The position numbers and the translations under genes are program-made. Positions 43,291-53,435 of a DNA stretch of 64,000 nt are shown here, in pieces. The stretch's first letter is position 1; the number at the start of each line of letters is the position of its first letter. The notes beneath the pieces were generated by a model, which did not search any database, was not told the DNA's origin, and saw only the letters and a list, made by a program, of their open reading frames with translations. This stretch comes from Mycolicibacterium sp. TUM20985 (GTDB lineage: Bacteria > Actinomycetota > Actinomycetes > Mycobacteriales > Mycobacteriaceae): assembly GCF_030295745.1 (NCBI RefSeq), contig NZ_AP027291.1:4898001-4962000 (forward strand). The letters are read 5' to 3'.

Positions 43291-46200
43291 ATGGCACTTC
43301 ACCTCCACCGTGCCGAGCGGACCGATCTGCTCGCCGACGGCCTCGGCGTCATGCTCGCTCAGCCCCTCGACGACCCGTTCGCCATGGAACTGGTGCTGGT
43401 GCCCGCACGCGGCGTCGAGCGTTGGCTCAGTCAGCGGCTGTCCCACGTACTGGGCCGCGGCGCGGGTGCCGACGGTGTCTGCGCGGGCGTCGAGTTCCGC
43501 AACCCCCAGTCGCTGATCGCCGAGATCACCGGTACCTCGGACGACGATCCCTGGTCGCCGGACGCCATGGTGTGGCCCCTGCTAGAGGTCATCGACGAGA
43601 ACCTGGAGCAACCCTGGTGCCGCACGCTCGCGACGCATCTCGGGTGCTTCGAGACCGGTGCCGAGCGCGAGCTTCGGCAGGGCAGGCGCTACGCCGTCGC
43701 GCGCCGGATCGCCGCACTGTTCGCGTCGTACGCCAGGCAACGCCCGCAGCTCCTGGCTGGCTGGCTCACCGGGGACACCGCCGATCTCGACGCCGACCTG
43801 GACTGGCAACCACCGCTGTGGTGCGCCCTCGCCGGCCGCATCCCGGCCGATCCGCCGCACGTCCGACACGGCAAAACCGTTGCGCGCCTTCGCGAAGCAC
43901 CAAGTGACCTCCCGCCACGACTGTCCCTGTTCGGGCACACCCGGCTGCCGGTGACCGAGATCGAACTGCTCGACGCGCTCGCCACCCACCATGACGTGCA
44001 CCTGTGGCTGCCGCACCCCAGCGACGCGCTCTGGCGGGCGCTCGACGATCTTCGCGGCGCCGTGCCGCGATGTACGGACACCAGTCACCGAAGGGTCGGC
44101 CATCCCCTACTGGCGACGCTCGGCCGCGACGTGCGCGAACTGCAGCGCACCCTCCCCGCCGCACTGGACACCGACGAGTACCTCGGACGCCCCGCGGGCG
44201 CCGGCGACCAGCCAGCCGACCTGCTGGGCTGGCTGCAGTCCGACATCGCCGCGAATGCCGTTCGGGCACAAGGACGGACGCTTCCCGTCGGCGACCGCTC
44301 CGTGCAGGTGCACGCCTGCCACGGGCCCGCCCGCCAGGTGGACGTGCTGCGCGAGGTCCTGCTCGGCCTGCTCACCGACGACCCCACCCTCGAGCCGCGC
44401 GACATCCTGGTGATGTGCCCCGACATCGAGACCTACGCCCCCCTGATCAACGCTGACTTCGGCCTCGGTGACGTGCTCCGCGATGCCCACCCGGCGCACC
44501 GGCTGCGAATGCGGCTGGCCGACCGCTCGCTGGTGCAGACCAACCCGCTGCTGGCCGTGGCGTCGCAACTCCTGGATCTCGCCGGCCGCCGCGCCACCGC
44601 CAGCGAGGTGCTCAACGTCGCCCAGACGGCGCCGGTGCGCGCGCGCTTCGGGTTCACCGACGACAATCTCGAAGACATCACGCGCTGGGTCCGCCAGTCG
44701 AACATCCGGTGGGGGTTCGACCAGGAGCACCGTCGCCCGTATGGGGTCGACTTCGTCCACGACACATGGCATTTCGGCTTGGACCGGGTGCTGGCCGGTG
44801 TCGCGATGTCCGACGATGCGCACGCCTGGATCGGCGCCACCCTGCCGCTCGACGACGTCAGCAGCAACCGCGTCGACCTGGCCGGCCAGCTTGCCGAGTT
44901 CGTCGACCGGCTGCAGCGCACCGTCGACGCGCTGTCGGGGGCGCGGCCCCTGCGCGAGTGGTTGGCCGCGTTGACCGACGGCATCACGATGCTGACCCGG
45001 GTCGGCGACGCCGACGCGTGGCAGACCAGCCAGATGGAACGCGAGTTCGGGGAGGTCCTCGCCGATGCGGGCGCCAGGGCCGGAACGGTCCTGCGCCTGC
45101 CCGACGTCAAGGCGCTGCTCGCTCGCCACCTCGCGGGCCGGCCCACACGGGCCAACTTTCGCACCGGCACGCTGACCGTGTGCACCATGGTGCCGATGCG
45201 GTCGGTGCCGCACCGGGTGGTCTGCTTGATCGGCCTCGACGACGGGGTGTTCCCGCGACGCGGCGTGATCGACGGTGACGATGCGCTGGCCCGCCAGCCG
45301 ATGACCGGTGAACGCGACACCCGCTCCGAGGACCGTCAACTGCTCCTCGACGCCATCGGCGCGGCGACCCAGAAGCTCGTCATCACCTACACCGGAGCCA
45401 ACGAGTACTCCGGGCAGCCGCGTCCGCCCGCGGTGCCGCTGGCCGAGCTGCTGGACACCCTCGACACCACCACCGAGGACCGGGTGCGCGATCAGATCGT
45501 GATCCGTCATCCTCTGCAGCCCTTCGACATTCGCAATGTCGAGCGGGGCCGGTTGGTTCCCGGGGAGCCGTTCACGTTCGACCCCACCGTGCTCCGCGCG
45601 GCGCGCATCGGCGCGGGCCAGCGGGTCGAGCAGCCACAGTTCGTGGCGGGCCCGCTGCCTGCCCGACCGACCGACGACGTCGTGCTCGCCGATCTCGTCG
45701 GCTTCTTCAAGGATCCGGTGAAGGGCTTCTTTCGCGCCCTGGAGTACACACTGCCGTGGGACGTCGACGGTGTCGAGGATGCGATGCCCGTCGACATCGA
45801 CGCCCTCGAGGAGTGGGCGGTTGGCGACCGGATGCTGTCGGACATGCTGCGCGGCATGTCACCCGACGACGCCAGGCACGCGGAGTGGCGTCGCGGCGCG
45901 CTGCCGCCCGGTCAGCTCGGCTGGCGCAAGGCGACCGAGTTGCGAGACCAGTCCAGCCTGTTGGCGCAGGCGGCCGCGCAGTACCGCACGGTCACGCCGC
46001 GGGCCTTCGACGTCGACGTCGACCTCGGCTCAGGCCGCCGCCTGACGGGCACCGTGTCCCCCGTCTTTGGCAGGGACACCGTTTCGGTCACCTACTCGAA
46101 GCTCGACGGCAAGCATCTGCTCGCGTCCTGGATTCCGTTGCTGGCCTTGTACGCTCACGAGCCGGGCACCGACTGGTCGGCCATCTGCATCGGGCGGCCC

Positions 46201-46584
46201 AAGCGCGGGGCCACGCCGCGCCAGCGCAACCTCGGGCGGCCGCACGGGTCGGCGGTCGGATTGTTGCGCGATCTGGTGGCGATCTACGACGCAGGCGCCC
46301 GAGAGCCCTTGCCGCTGCCACTGAAGACCTCCTACGCCTGGGCCGAGGCACGGCACGGCGGCGACGATCCCGAGCGGGCCGCCGGCTTCCGCTGGAAGTC
46401 GAACATGTATCCCGGTGACGACCAGCAACCGGCCCACGTGCGCGCGTGGGGGCAGGGCGCTTGGCTGCGGGACCTGATGCAACCCGTGCGCGCCGGCGAG
46501 GAGTGCGACGGTGAGACCAACCGGCTGGGCGCCTATGCCGGACGGCTCTGGCTGCCGATGCTGCGCGCGGAGGTGAGTGGGTGA
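43291..46584 (+). CDS. recC: Exodeoxyribonuclease V subunit RecC
   Basis: From MALHLHRAERTDLLADGL the product is 1097 residues, the normal RecC length. Features include ELVLVPARGVERWLSQRLS at the N-terminus, RPPRVSLFGH-like text (LPPRLSLFGHTRLPVTEIEL) and SVPHRVVCLIGLDDGVFPR; inactive helicase and nuclease folds without catalytic motifs are expected. It holds the Chi-scanning channel of RecBCD. In mycobacteria RecBCD serves single-strand annealing rather than general recombination. It overlaps recB by four bases. Confidence 0.96.
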   Translation: MALHLHRAERTDLLADGLGVMLAQPLDDPFAMELVLVPARGVERWLSQRLSHVLGRGAGADGVCAGVEFRNPQSLIAEITGTSDDDPWSPDAMVWPLLEVIDENLEQPWCRTLATHLGCFETGAERELRQGRRYAVARRIAALFASYARQRPQLLAGWLTGDTADLDADLDWQPPLWCALAGRIPADPPHVRHGKTVARLREAPSDLPPRLSLFGHTRLPVTEIELLDALATHHDVHLWLPHPSDALWRALDDLRGAVPRCTDTSHRRVGHPLLATLGRDVRELQRTLPAALDTDEYLGRPAGAGDQPADLLGWLQSDIAANAVRAQGRTLPVGDRSVQVHACHGPARQVDVLREVLLGLLTDDPTLEPRDILVMCPDIETYAPLINADFGLGDVLRDAHPAHRLRMRLADRSLVQTNPLLAVASQLLDLAGRRATASEVLNVAQTAPVRARFGFTDDNLEDITRWVRQSNIRWGFDQEHRRPYGVDFVHDTWHFGLDRVLAGVAMSDDAHAWIGATLPLDDVSSNRVDLAGQLAEFVDRLQRTVDALSGARPLREWLAALTDGITMLTRVGDADAWQTSQMEREFGEVLADAGARAGTVLRLPDVKALLARHLAGRPTRANFRTGTLTVCTMVPMRSVPHRVVCLIGLDDGVFPRRGVIDGDDALARQPMTGERDTRSEDRQLLLDAIGAATQKLVITYTGANEYSGQPRPPAVPLAELLDTLDTTTEDRVRDQIVIRHPLQPFDIRNVERGRLVPGEPFTFDPTVLRAARIGAGQRVEQPQFVAGPLPARPTDDVVLADLVGFFKDPVKGFFRALEYTLPWDVDGVEDAMPVDIDALEEWAVGDRMLSDMLRGMSPDDARHAEWRRGALPPGQLGWRKATELRDQSSLLAQAAAQYRTVTPRAFDVDVDLGSGRRLTGTVSPVFGRDTVSVTYSKLDGKHLLASWIPLLALYAHEPGTDWSAICIGRPKRGATPRQRNLGRPHGSAVGLLRDLVAIYDAGAREPLPLPLKTSYAWAEARHGGDDPERAAGFRWKSNMYPGDDQQPAHVRAWGQGAWLRDLMQPVRAGEECDGETNRLGAYAGRLWLPMLRAEVSG

Positions 46585-49500
46585 TGGAACCTTTCGACCT
46601 TCGGGGACCACTGCCCGCCGCACACACCACGACGGTGCTCGAGGCCAGCGCCGGCACCGGGAAGACGTTCGCCCTGGCCGGTCTGGTCACCCGCTACGTC
46701 GCCGAGGGCAAGGCGTCGCTGGACGAGATGCTGCTGATCACCTTCGGCAAGGCCGCCAGCCAGGAGTTGCGGGAACGTGTGCGTGCCCAGATCACCGAGG
46801 CCGCAGTAGCTTTCGACAACGCCTCGGCCGCCACCGACAACGAGGTGGTGGTTCACCTACTCGACGGCACGGACGAGCAGCGCGCCGAGCGACGGGAACG
46901 CCTACGCGACGCCCTGGCCGGCTTCGACGCCGCCACCATCGCCACCACCCATCAGTTCTGTCAGCTGGTGCTGAAGTCGCTCGGTGTGGCGGGAGATTCC
47001 GATGCCGGGGTCCAACTGGTGGAGAGTCTCAACGACCTGGTCACCGAGATCGTCAACGACCTCTACCTCGCGCACTTCGGCAACGAGCGCGAAGATCCGT
47101 TGTTGAGCTATCGCGACGCCCTCACCCTCGCCAAGGAGGTGGTCAACCATCCGGCTACCGAACTGCGGCCACGCGATCCGGCGCCCGACTCGCGGGCTGC
47201 GGTCTGCGTCGCGTTCGCCAATCACGTTCTGGCGGAGATGGAGACGCGTAAGCGGCGCCTCGGCATCCTCGGGTACGACGATCTGCTGACCCGACTGGCC
47301 GCCGCCCTCGACGCCGACGATTCCCCCGCCGGCGTGCGCATGCACCAGCGCTGGCCGATCGTCATGGTCGACGAGTTCCAGGACACCGACCCCGTGCAGT
47401 GGAGGGTCATCGACCGCGCGTTCAGCAAGCGCTCGACCGTCATCCTGATCGGTGATCCGAAGCAGGCGATCTATGCGTTTCGCGGGGGCGACATCGTCAC
47501 CTATCTGAGCGCCGCGCAGACCGCAGGCGACAAGAAGACGCTGACCACCAATTGGCGCAGCGACGGTGTGCTGGTCGACCGGTTGCAGGCGGTGCTGCGC
47601 GGCGCCCAGCTGGGGCACCCCAGCATCGTCGTCCACGACGTGGCGGCCGCCCACCAGGGCCAACGACTGGTGGGCGCCCCGTGCGACGATCCCTTCCGGC
47701 TGCGCGTGGTCGAGCGGAAGACGTTTGGCCGCAGCGGTATTCAGAACCTCGCCATCGGCGACCTACGTGAGCACATCGGCAGGGACCTGGCGTCCGACGT
47801 CGGCGCGCTGCTCGCCAGCGGCGCCACCTACGACGGCAGGCCGGTGCAGGCGCGCGACGTCGCGGTGATCGTGGAGACCCACAAGGACGCCAGGGCCTGC
47901 CAGCGCGCACTGACCGAGGCGGGTGTTCCCTCGGTGTACACCGGCGACTCGGACATCTTCGGCTCCGAGGCCGCCGACGACTGGCTGGCCCTGCTGGAGG
48001 CGTTCGACCAACCGCACCGCGCCGGCGTCGTGCGCGCGGCCGCCGCGACGATGTTCTTCGGCAAGACGGCCAAGGATCTGGTGGCGGGCGGTGACGCGCT
48101 GACCGATCGACTGGCCGAGACGTTGCGGGAGTGGGCCGCTCACGCCCGCGAGCGCGGGGTCGCCGCGATCTTCGAGGCCGCGCAGCTCGCGGGGATGAGC
48201 GACCGCGTGCTGTCGTGGCGCAACGGCGAGCGCCACATGACCGATCTCGCACACATGACGCAGCTGCTGCAGGACGTCGCCCACCGCGAGCGGTACAACC
48301 TGCCCGCACTGCGCGACTGGCTGCGCGCCGAACGCGACGGCGGCAGCGCCACCGAGCGCAACCGCCGACTCGACAGCGACGCGGCGGCCGTGCAGATCAT
48401 GACGGTGTGGGTCAGCAAGGGCTTGCAGTACCCAATCGTGTACCTGCCGTTTGCCTTCAACCGCTGGGTTCCCGATCCGGAGATCATCCTGTTCCACGAA
48501 GGAGACACCCGGTGCCTGCACATCGGCGGCAAGGACAGCCCCGACTACCACACGGTGGAGGCGCAGGGCCGGGCCGAGGCGGCCGGTGACGACAGCCGAC
48601 TGACCTACGTGGCCCTGACCCGGGCGCAGTCCCAGGTGGTGGCGTGGTGGTCCTCGGCGCGGGACGAGCCGAACGGCGGACTGTCACGGCTGCTGCGCGG
48701 GCGCCGCCCCGGTGAGGCCGTCGTCCCGAACCGGTGCGTGCCCGCCAAGGTCACCGACGACGAGGCGTTGGACCGACTCCGCGCGTGGGAGGCGCTGGGC
48801 GGCCCGGTGCTCGAGCCCTCGGTGCCGACCACGGTGACGGCTCCACCCACCGAGCCGACGCCATCGGATCTGGGCGCCAGGCACTTCCACCGCAGCATCG
48901 ACACCACCTGGCGGCGTACCTCCTACTCGGGCCTGATCCGCGTGACCGAGACCGCGGGGGTCAGCAGCGAGCCGGAAATCGTCGAACTCGACGATGAAGT
49001 GGCCGACATCGCGCTGGTCCAAAACCCCGTCGGGCCGGACGTGCCGTCGCCGATGGCCGACCTGCCCAAGGGGGCGAAGTTCGGCAGCCTGGTGCACGCG
49101 GTCCTCGAGACGGCGGACCCGTTCGCCGCGGACCTCGAGGCCGAGCTGGCGGCCCGGATCAGTGAGCACTCGGTGTGGTGGCCGGTGGACGTGCCCGACG
49201 GTGAGCTCGCGGCCGCGCTGGTGCCGATGCACGACACCCCGCTCGGGCCGCTGGCCGGCGGGCTGACGTTGCGTCAGATCGGGTTGCGAGACCGGTTGCG
49301 GGAGCTCGACTTCGAATTCCCCCTGGCCGGTGGTGACCTCGGCGCGACGGCACCGCAGATCCATCTGAGGGACGTCGGCCGGTTGGTGGCGCGACACCTC
49401 GGTGCCGGCGATCCGTTGGCGTCGTACGCGGACCGCCTGACCGGTGCCGGGCTGGGCGACCAGCCGTTGCGCGGCTATCTGAACGGGTCGATCGACGTGG

Positions 49501-49877
49501 TACTGCGCATTCCCGACGGCTACGGCTGCCGCTACGTCGTGGTCGACTACAAGACGAACTGGCTCGGCGAGGACGAGACGCCTCTGACAGCAGCCGATTA
49601 CGGCCGCCCGCGGCTGGTCGAGGCGATGCTGCACTCGGACTACCCGCTGCAGGCCTTGCTCTACAACGTGGTGCTGCACCGATTCCTGCGTTGGCGCCAG
49701 CCGGGGTATGACCCCGAACGCCACCTCGGCGGGGTGATGTATCTGTTTCTGCGCGGTATGTGCGGTGAGGGAACCCCCGTGGTCGACGGGCATCCCTCGG
49801 GGGTGTTCGACTGGCAGCCGCCGGCGGCGCTGACCGTGGCGATGTCGGATCTGCTCGATGCGGGGAGGGCGGAATGA
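46581..49877 (+). CDS. recB: Exodeoxyribonuclease V subunit RecB
   Basis: The 1098-residue protein has an SF1 helicase: Walker A in LEASAGTGKTFALAGLV, GYDDLLTRLAAAL, VDEFQDTDPVQW (Walker B), GDPKQAIYAFRGGDI, and late motifs such as VWVSKGLQYPIVYLPF. The C-terminal nuclease domain ends with VVVDYKTNWLG, holding the catalytic Asp and Lys. The GTG at 46581 follows a GGAGG site by seven bases; the adjacent ATG at 46584 is possible. It overlaps both neighbours by four bases. Confidence 0.96.
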   Translation: MMEPFDLRGPLPAAHTTTVLEASAGTGKTFALAGLVTRYVAEGKASLDEMLLITFGKAASQELRERVRAQITEAAVAFDNASAATDNEVVVHLLDGTDEQRAERRERLRDALAGFDAATIATTHQFCQLVLKSLGVAGDSDAGVQLVESLNDLVTEIVNDLYLAHFGNEREDPLLSYRDALTLAKEVVNHPATELRPRDPAPDSRAAVCVAFANHVLAEMETRKRRLGILGYDDLLTRLAAALDADDSPAGVRMHQRWPIVMVDEFQDTDPVQWRVIDRAFSKRSTVILIGDPKQAIYAFRGGDIVTYLSAAQTAGDKKTLTTNWRSDGVLVDRLQAVLRGAQLGHPSIVVHDVAAAHQGQRLVGAPCDDPFRLRVVERKTFGRSGIQNLAIGDLREHIGRDLASDVGALLASGATYDGRPVQARDVAVIVETHKDARACQRALTEAGVPSVYTGDSDIFGSEAADDWLALLEAFDQPHRAGVVRAAAATMFFGKTAKDLVAGGDALTDRLAETLREWAAHARERGVAAIFEAAQLAGMSDRVLSWRNGERHMTDLAHMTQLLQDVAHRERYNLPALRDWLRAERDGGSATERNRRLDSDAAAVQIMTVWVSKGLQYPIVYLPFAFNRWVPDPEIILFHEGDTRCLHIGGKDSPDYHTVEAQGRAEAAGDDSRLTYVALTRAQSQVVAWWSSARDEPNGGLSRLLRGRRPGEAVVPNRCVPAKVTDDEALDRLRAWEALGGPVLEPSVPTTVTAPPTEPTPSDLGARHFHRSIDTTWRRTSYSGLIRVTETAGVSSEPEIVELDDEVADIALVQNPVGPDVPSPMADLPKGAKFGSLVHAVLETADPFAADLEAELAARISEHSVWWPVDVPDGELAAALVPMHDTPLGPLAGGLTLRQIGLRDRLRELDFEFPLAGGDLGATAPQIHLRDVGRLVARHLGAGDPLASYADRLTGAGLGDQPLRGYLNGSIDVVLRIPDGYGCRYVVVDYKTNWLGEDETPLTAADYGRPRLVEAMLHSDYPLQALLYNVVLHRFLRWRQPGYDPERHLGGVMYLFLRGMCGEGTPVVDGHPSGVFDWQPPAALTVAMSDLLDAGRAE

Positions 49878-51616
49878 GCTCGACCGAGACCGTTGACGAG
49901 GCCGACTGGCGCCGCGCGGCCGGGGCATCCGGACTGTTGCGGACGTTCAACGACGCCGGCGTCCTCGAATCGTCGGATGTGCATGTGGCGCAGCGTCTTA
50001 CGGCCCTGGCTGGCGAGGCCGACGAGCGGGTCGCCCTCGCGGTGGCCTTCGTGGTGCGCGGGTTGCGGGGCGGCTCGGTGTGCGTCGACCTGAGCTCGGT
50101 CGCCGCGCAGGTCGACGATCCCGAACTTCCGTGGCCGGCAGCCGACGCCTGGTTGGCGGCCGTGCACGCGAGCCCGCTGCTGGCCGCGCCGCACGTGCTG
50201 CGCCGGGAGGGCGACCTGCTGTACCTGGACCGGTACTGGCGCGAGGAGGAGCAGGTCGCCAAGGATCTGCGGGCGATGCTGGGCGGGGCGACGACCGCGG
50301 CGGACACCGACCTCGAGCGCCTGTTTCCCGCCGGGTACGAGGAGCAGCGCCGGGCGGCGAAGACCGCACTGTCGCAACGGCTCACGGTGCTGACCGGTGG
50401 ACCGGGAACGGGTAAGACCACCACCGTGGCGCGACTGCTGGCCTTGTTCGCCGGGCAGTCGGGCTCGGCGCCGCGGCTGCGCATCGCTCTGGCGGCACCG
50501 ACCGGCAAGGCTGCCGCGCGGCTGCAGGAGGCCGTGCAGGTCGAGATCGACGAACTGGATCCGGCCGACCGGGAACGCATCTCCGGCCTGCGCGCGACGA
50601 CGCTGCACCGGCTGCTGGGCAGTCGGCCGGACAACTCGTCACGGTTCCGGCATCACCGGGCCAACCGGCTGCCGCACGATGTGATCGTGGTGGACGAGAC
50701 GTCGATGGTGTCGTTGACCATGATGGCGCGACTGCTGGAAGCGGTGCGGCCCGAGGCGCGTCTGCTGCTGGTGGGCGACCCCGACCAACTCGCGTCCGTC
50801 GAGGCGGGCGCGGTGTTGGCGGACCTGGTGGAGGGGCTCGGCGCCACCGAGGGCACCGCGGTCGCTGCCCTGCAGACGTCGCACCGCTTCGGCGAGTCGA
50901 TCGGTGCGCTGGCCGCAGCAATCCGCGACGGGGACGCCGACGGCGCGATCGAGGTGCTGCGCGCGGGTGGTGAGCACATCGAGTGGCTCGACGTCGAGGA
51001 CGCCATGGCCGATCTCTCTAAGGTGCTTCTGCCGCAAGCGCTTCGGCTCCGGGAGGCGGCGGTGCTCGGTGATGCCGCGACGGCGCTCGAGACGCTCGAC
51101 GAACACCGCCTGCTGTGCGCTCATCGCCGCGGCCCGCACGGGGTACAGCACTGGAATCGACAGGTCGAGCGGTGGCTCGCCGAAGCGACCGGGGAGCCCA
51201 TCTGGTCGGACTGGTACGCCGGTCGACCGGTGCTGGTCACGGCCAACGACTACGGGCTCACGCTGTACAACGGCGACACCGGGGTCACCGTCAGCGACCC
51301 GACCGGGCTGCGCGCCGTCATCGGTGGTGCGGGTGCGCCGCTGTCGTTCGCCACGGGGCGACTCGCCGACGTCGACACCATGCACGCGATGACGATCCAC
51401 AAGAGCCAGGGTTCGCAGGCGTCCGAGGTGACGGTGTTGATGCCGCCGGTCGACTCGCGACTGTTGACGCGTGAGCTGTTCTACACCGCCGTCACGCGGG
51501 CCAAGGCGAAGGTGCGGGTCGTCGGTTCGGAGGCGTCGGTGCGGGCGGCCATCGATCGTCGCGCGGTCCGCGCGTCCGGGTTGGCGCTCAGATTGCAGCG
51601 ACCGGCCGCGGACTAA
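49874..51616 (+). CDS. recD: Exodeoxyribonuclease V subunit RecD
   Basis: The 580-residue SF1B helicase has Walker A in LTGGPGTGKTTTVARLL, APTGKAAARLQEAV, IVVDETSMVSLTMMARLL (Walker B), GDPDQLASVEAGAVLADL, and the C-terminal THRAMTIHKSQGSQ-like stretch (HAMTIHKSQGSQASEV) with FYTAVTRAKAKVRVVG. It completes the recC-recB-recD operon. Confidence 0.96.
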   Translation: MSSTETVDEADWRRAAGASGLLRTFNDAGVLESSDVHVAQRLTALAGEADERVALAVAFVVRGLRGGSVCVDLSSVAAQVDDPELPWPAADAWLAAVHASPLLAAPHVLRREGDLLYLDRYWREEEQVAKDLRAMLGGATTAADTDLERLFPAGYEEQRRAAKTALSQRLTVLTGGPGTGKTTTVARLLALFAGQSGSAPRLRIALAAPTGKAAARLQEAVQVEIDELDPADRERISGLRATTLHRLLGSRPDNSSRFRHHRANRLPHDVIVVDETSMVSLTMMARLLEAVRPEARLLLVGDPDQLASVEAGAVLADLVEGLGATEGTAVAALQTSHRFGESIGALAAAIRDGDADGAIEVLRAGGEHIEWLDVEDAMADLSKVLLPQALRLREAAVLGDAATALETLDEHRLLCAHRRGPHGVQHWNRQVERWLAEATGEPIWSDWYAGRPVLVTANDYGLTLYNGDTGVTVSDPTGLRAVIGGAGAPLSFATGRLADVDTMHAMTIHKSQGSQASEVTVLMPPVDSRLLTRELFYTAVTRAKAKVRVVGSEASVRAAIDRRAVRASGLALRLQRPAAD

Positions 51617-51641
51617 TTCCCTCTCTCAATTTATGGCACAC

Positions 51642-51666
51642 CCGGGGGCTTGCCGCAAGACCCCGG
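51642..51666. terminator. Imperfect hairpin after recD
   Basis: CCGGGG and CTTG pair with CAAG and CCCCGG around a CCG loop, with one internal G/A mismatch. It follows the recD stop by about 25 bases and lacks a T-run. It is the likely end of the recCBD transcript. Confidence 0.5.
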
Positions 51667-51688
51667 TCGTGGTGCACCATCGTCGACC

Positions 51689-52117
51689 ATGACGAACAAG
51701 CCCAAGCCCTTCGAGGTGCACGCCTCGGGTGCGTATCTTCACGGCACCAAAGCCGCACTGGCGGTGGGTGATCTGCTGATGCCCGGTCGCGAATCGAACT
51801 ACGCCCCCGGCCGCATCATGAACCACGTCTACGTGACGCAGACCCTCGACGCCGCGGTGTGGGGCGCCGAGATGGCGGTCGGCGACGGCCCCGGCCGCAT
51901 CTACGTCGTCGAACCCGAAGGCGCACTCGAGGACGACCCGAACGTGACGGACAAGAAGCTGCCCGGCAATCCGACCCTTTCCTACCGGACCAGCGAACCC
52001 GTGCGCATCGTCGGTGAGCTGGTCGACTGGGTGGGGCACACCCCCGAGCAGCTGCAGACGATGCGCAGCGGACTGGCCGACCTCAGGCGCCGAGGGCTCG
52101 ACGTCATCTACGACTAG
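51689..52117 (+). CDS. arr: NAD+-rifampin ADP-ribosyltransferase Arr
   Basis: The 142-residue protein reads KPFEVHASGAYLHGTKAALA, VPGRESN-like text (LMPGRESNYAPGRIMNHVYV), AAVWGAEMAVGDGPGRIYVV and DPNVTDKKLPGNPT, matching Arr from M. smegmatis nearly along its whole length. It inactivates rifamycins by ADP-ribosylating the C23 hydroxyl with NAD+ in the cytosol. The catalytic His, Tyr and Asp region appears complete. Intrinsic chromosomal arr is known in fast-growing mycobacteria, so this need not be acquired. Confidence 0.95.
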   Translation: MTNKPKPFEVHASGAYLHGTKAALAVGDLLMPGRESNYAPGRIMNHVYVTQTLDAAVWGAEMAVGDGPGRIYVVEPEGALEDDPNVTDKKLPGNPTLSYRTSEPVRIVGELVDWVGHTPEQLQTMRSGLADLRRRGLDVIYD

Positions 52118-52221
52118 GGCCTGACGGCGCGTCGAGTGTGATTGATATGGACGGATTTTGGCGAAATCTCGTCCATAGGGCACACAGTCGATGTGCTGAG
52201 GCGGCAGGCGCCGCGATGGAG

Positions 52222-52515
52222 CTAGTGCACACGCGGATGTTCGGCGAACCAACGTTCCTCGACGCGTATGACGCGGTGGTGCTCCAGTGCGATGAGGATG
52301 GTTCCGGCGGTGACGAGTGCTCCGGCGATGAACGCGAGCGGTAGCTGCCAGGCGGTCTGTTGGTAGGCGGTCGCCGCCAGGAAGCCAGCGATCGTCACGG
52401 TGCCCAACATGATGAGCAACAGGCCGGGTAGCCACAGCGTGTCGATGAACGATTCGCCGGCATGCGGCTGTGTGGTGCGGCAGTGATCCACGGGATCGCG
52501 ATGCGCGCTTTTCAT
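52222..52515 (-). CDS. Small membrane protein with two transmembrane helices
   Basis: The 97-residue protein starts at MKSAHRDPVDHCRTTQPHAG, with AAGGGAG six bases upstream. Two helices follow (WLPGLLLIMLGTVTIAGFL and LPLAFIAGALVTAGTILIA), then a charged tail EHHRVIRVEERWFAEHP. It has no recognisable family. It is probably an actinobacterial envelope protein of unknown role. Confidence 0.6.
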   Translation of the reverse strand: MKSAHRDPVDHCRTTQPHAGESFIDTLWLPGLLLIMLGTVTIAGFLAATAYQQTAWQLPLAFIAGALVTAGTILIALEHHRVIRVEERWFAEHPRVH

Positions 52516-52593
52516 GTGCATCTCCCTTCTCAAGAGATGACCTCGAGCATACGCCCCGTGTGATCTAAATCACATTGAACGGTGGGTTCTGCA

Positions 52594-52830
52594 CTAAGTG
52601 CATTTGTTGACGAAGTACAACCCGGGCGTCGCGCAGATCCCGTCCCCGCCGTAGGCGGCATACGGCGAGGGTGTCACCGGCACCTGACCGGCGCCTTCGC
52701 CGATCTGACTCGTCGACTGCACCTCGGGCGACACGGGTGCGGGTGCAGCCTCCGCCACTCCCGCCCCGATGCCGAGCGCCAGCGATCCGGCGACGACGAT
52801 GCCGCCCGCCATGCTTCTCAGATCGATCAT
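52594..52830 (-). CDS. Small secreted protein
   Basis: The 78-residue protein begins MIDLRSMAGGIVVAGSLALG; the signal peptide ends near VAEAAPAPV. The mature ~50 residues are Pro/Ser/Gly-rich and contain two Cys (GDGICATPGLY, VNKCT) that may form a disulfide. AAGAGG lies six bases before the ATG. Function is unknown; small exported proteins of this type are common in mycobacteria. Confidence 0.6.
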   Translation of the reverse strand: MIDLRSMAGGIVVAGSLALGIGAGVAEAAPAPVSPEVQSTSQIGEGAGQVPVTPSPYAAYGGDGICATPGLYFVNKCT

Positions 52831-52901
52831 GGTCAACCTCTTCGCGACGTCAGGCGGCCAGTGCGCCCGAACTGCTATGCGCAACTAGCGAGGTTGGCTT
52901 C

Positions 52902-53363
52902 CTATTCCGCGGATCCACCAGGTGTGACGACGACGCCGCCGTCCCCGTCGCGGCGGGCCCGCACGACCTCCTCGACCTGCCGCGCCGCCGCCACCGGGTC
53001 TTCGTGCTCCCAGATCCTGACGCTCACCCAGCCCGCCGCGGCCAGCCGCCCGTCGGTATCGCGGTCCCTGGCGCGGTTCGCCTCGACCTTCTCGGCCCAG
53101 AACGTGGCGTTGGCCGACGCGACGGTGTGATGCTCGGGGCAGCCGTGCCAGAAGCAGCCGTCGAGGAACACCGCGACCTTCGCCCGCGGGAACACCAGAT
53201 CGGCGGTCCGCCGCAGCTCGCGCAACGGCTTGGCCGATACCCGGTAGCGCAGGCCCAACGCATGCACGGCTGACCGCAGCGCCAGTTCGGGTTTGGTGTC
53301 GCGGCTCTTGTTCGACTGCATCCGCGCCCGAGCCTCCGGTGACGACGCCCACGAATCCGCCAT
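52902..53363 (-). CDS. vsr: Very short patch repair (Vsr) endonuclease
   Basis: The 153-residue protein has the Vsr hallmarks: MQSNKSRDTKPELALRSAV, RYRVSAKPLRELRRTADLVF, VAVFLDGCFWHGCPEHHTV (catalytic Asp and zinc Cys/His) and NATFWAEKVEANRARD. It nicks DNA 5' to T of T:G mismatches made when 5-methylcytosine deaminates, limiting the mutagenic cost of cytosine methylation. It lies divergent from two DNA C5-methyltransferase genes, whose modified site it presumably protects. Confidence 0.92.
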   Translation of the reverse strand: MADSWASSPEARARMQSNKSRDTKPELALRSAVHALGLRYRVSAKPLRELRRTADLVFPRAKVAVFLDGCFWHGCPEHHTVASANATFWAEKVEANRARDRDTDGRLAAAGWVSVRIWEHEDPVAAARQVEEVVRARRDGDGGVVVTPGGSAE

Positions 53364-53435
53364 GGTGAACAGCCTATTGACGGCGCGCCGTGCCACCTGG
53401 CCGGCCTCGACGACGACGCTGCATACGATCGGCGG

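Noticed and set aside
44107..45510. 467-codon minus-strand frame inside recC
   Set aside because: High-G+C antisense frame; no motifs, while recC is intact on the other strand.
48684..49928. 414-codon minus-strand frame inside recB
   Set aside because: Antisense shadow of an intact recB.
51689..52117. arr as evidence of a recent resistance cassette
   Set aside because: No integron, transposase or attachment site is nearby, and chromosomal arr is normal in fast-growing mycobacteria.
52138..52344. 68-codon + strand frame after arr
   Set aside because: It overlaps the better-supported membrane protein on the opposite strand and has no ribosome-binding site.
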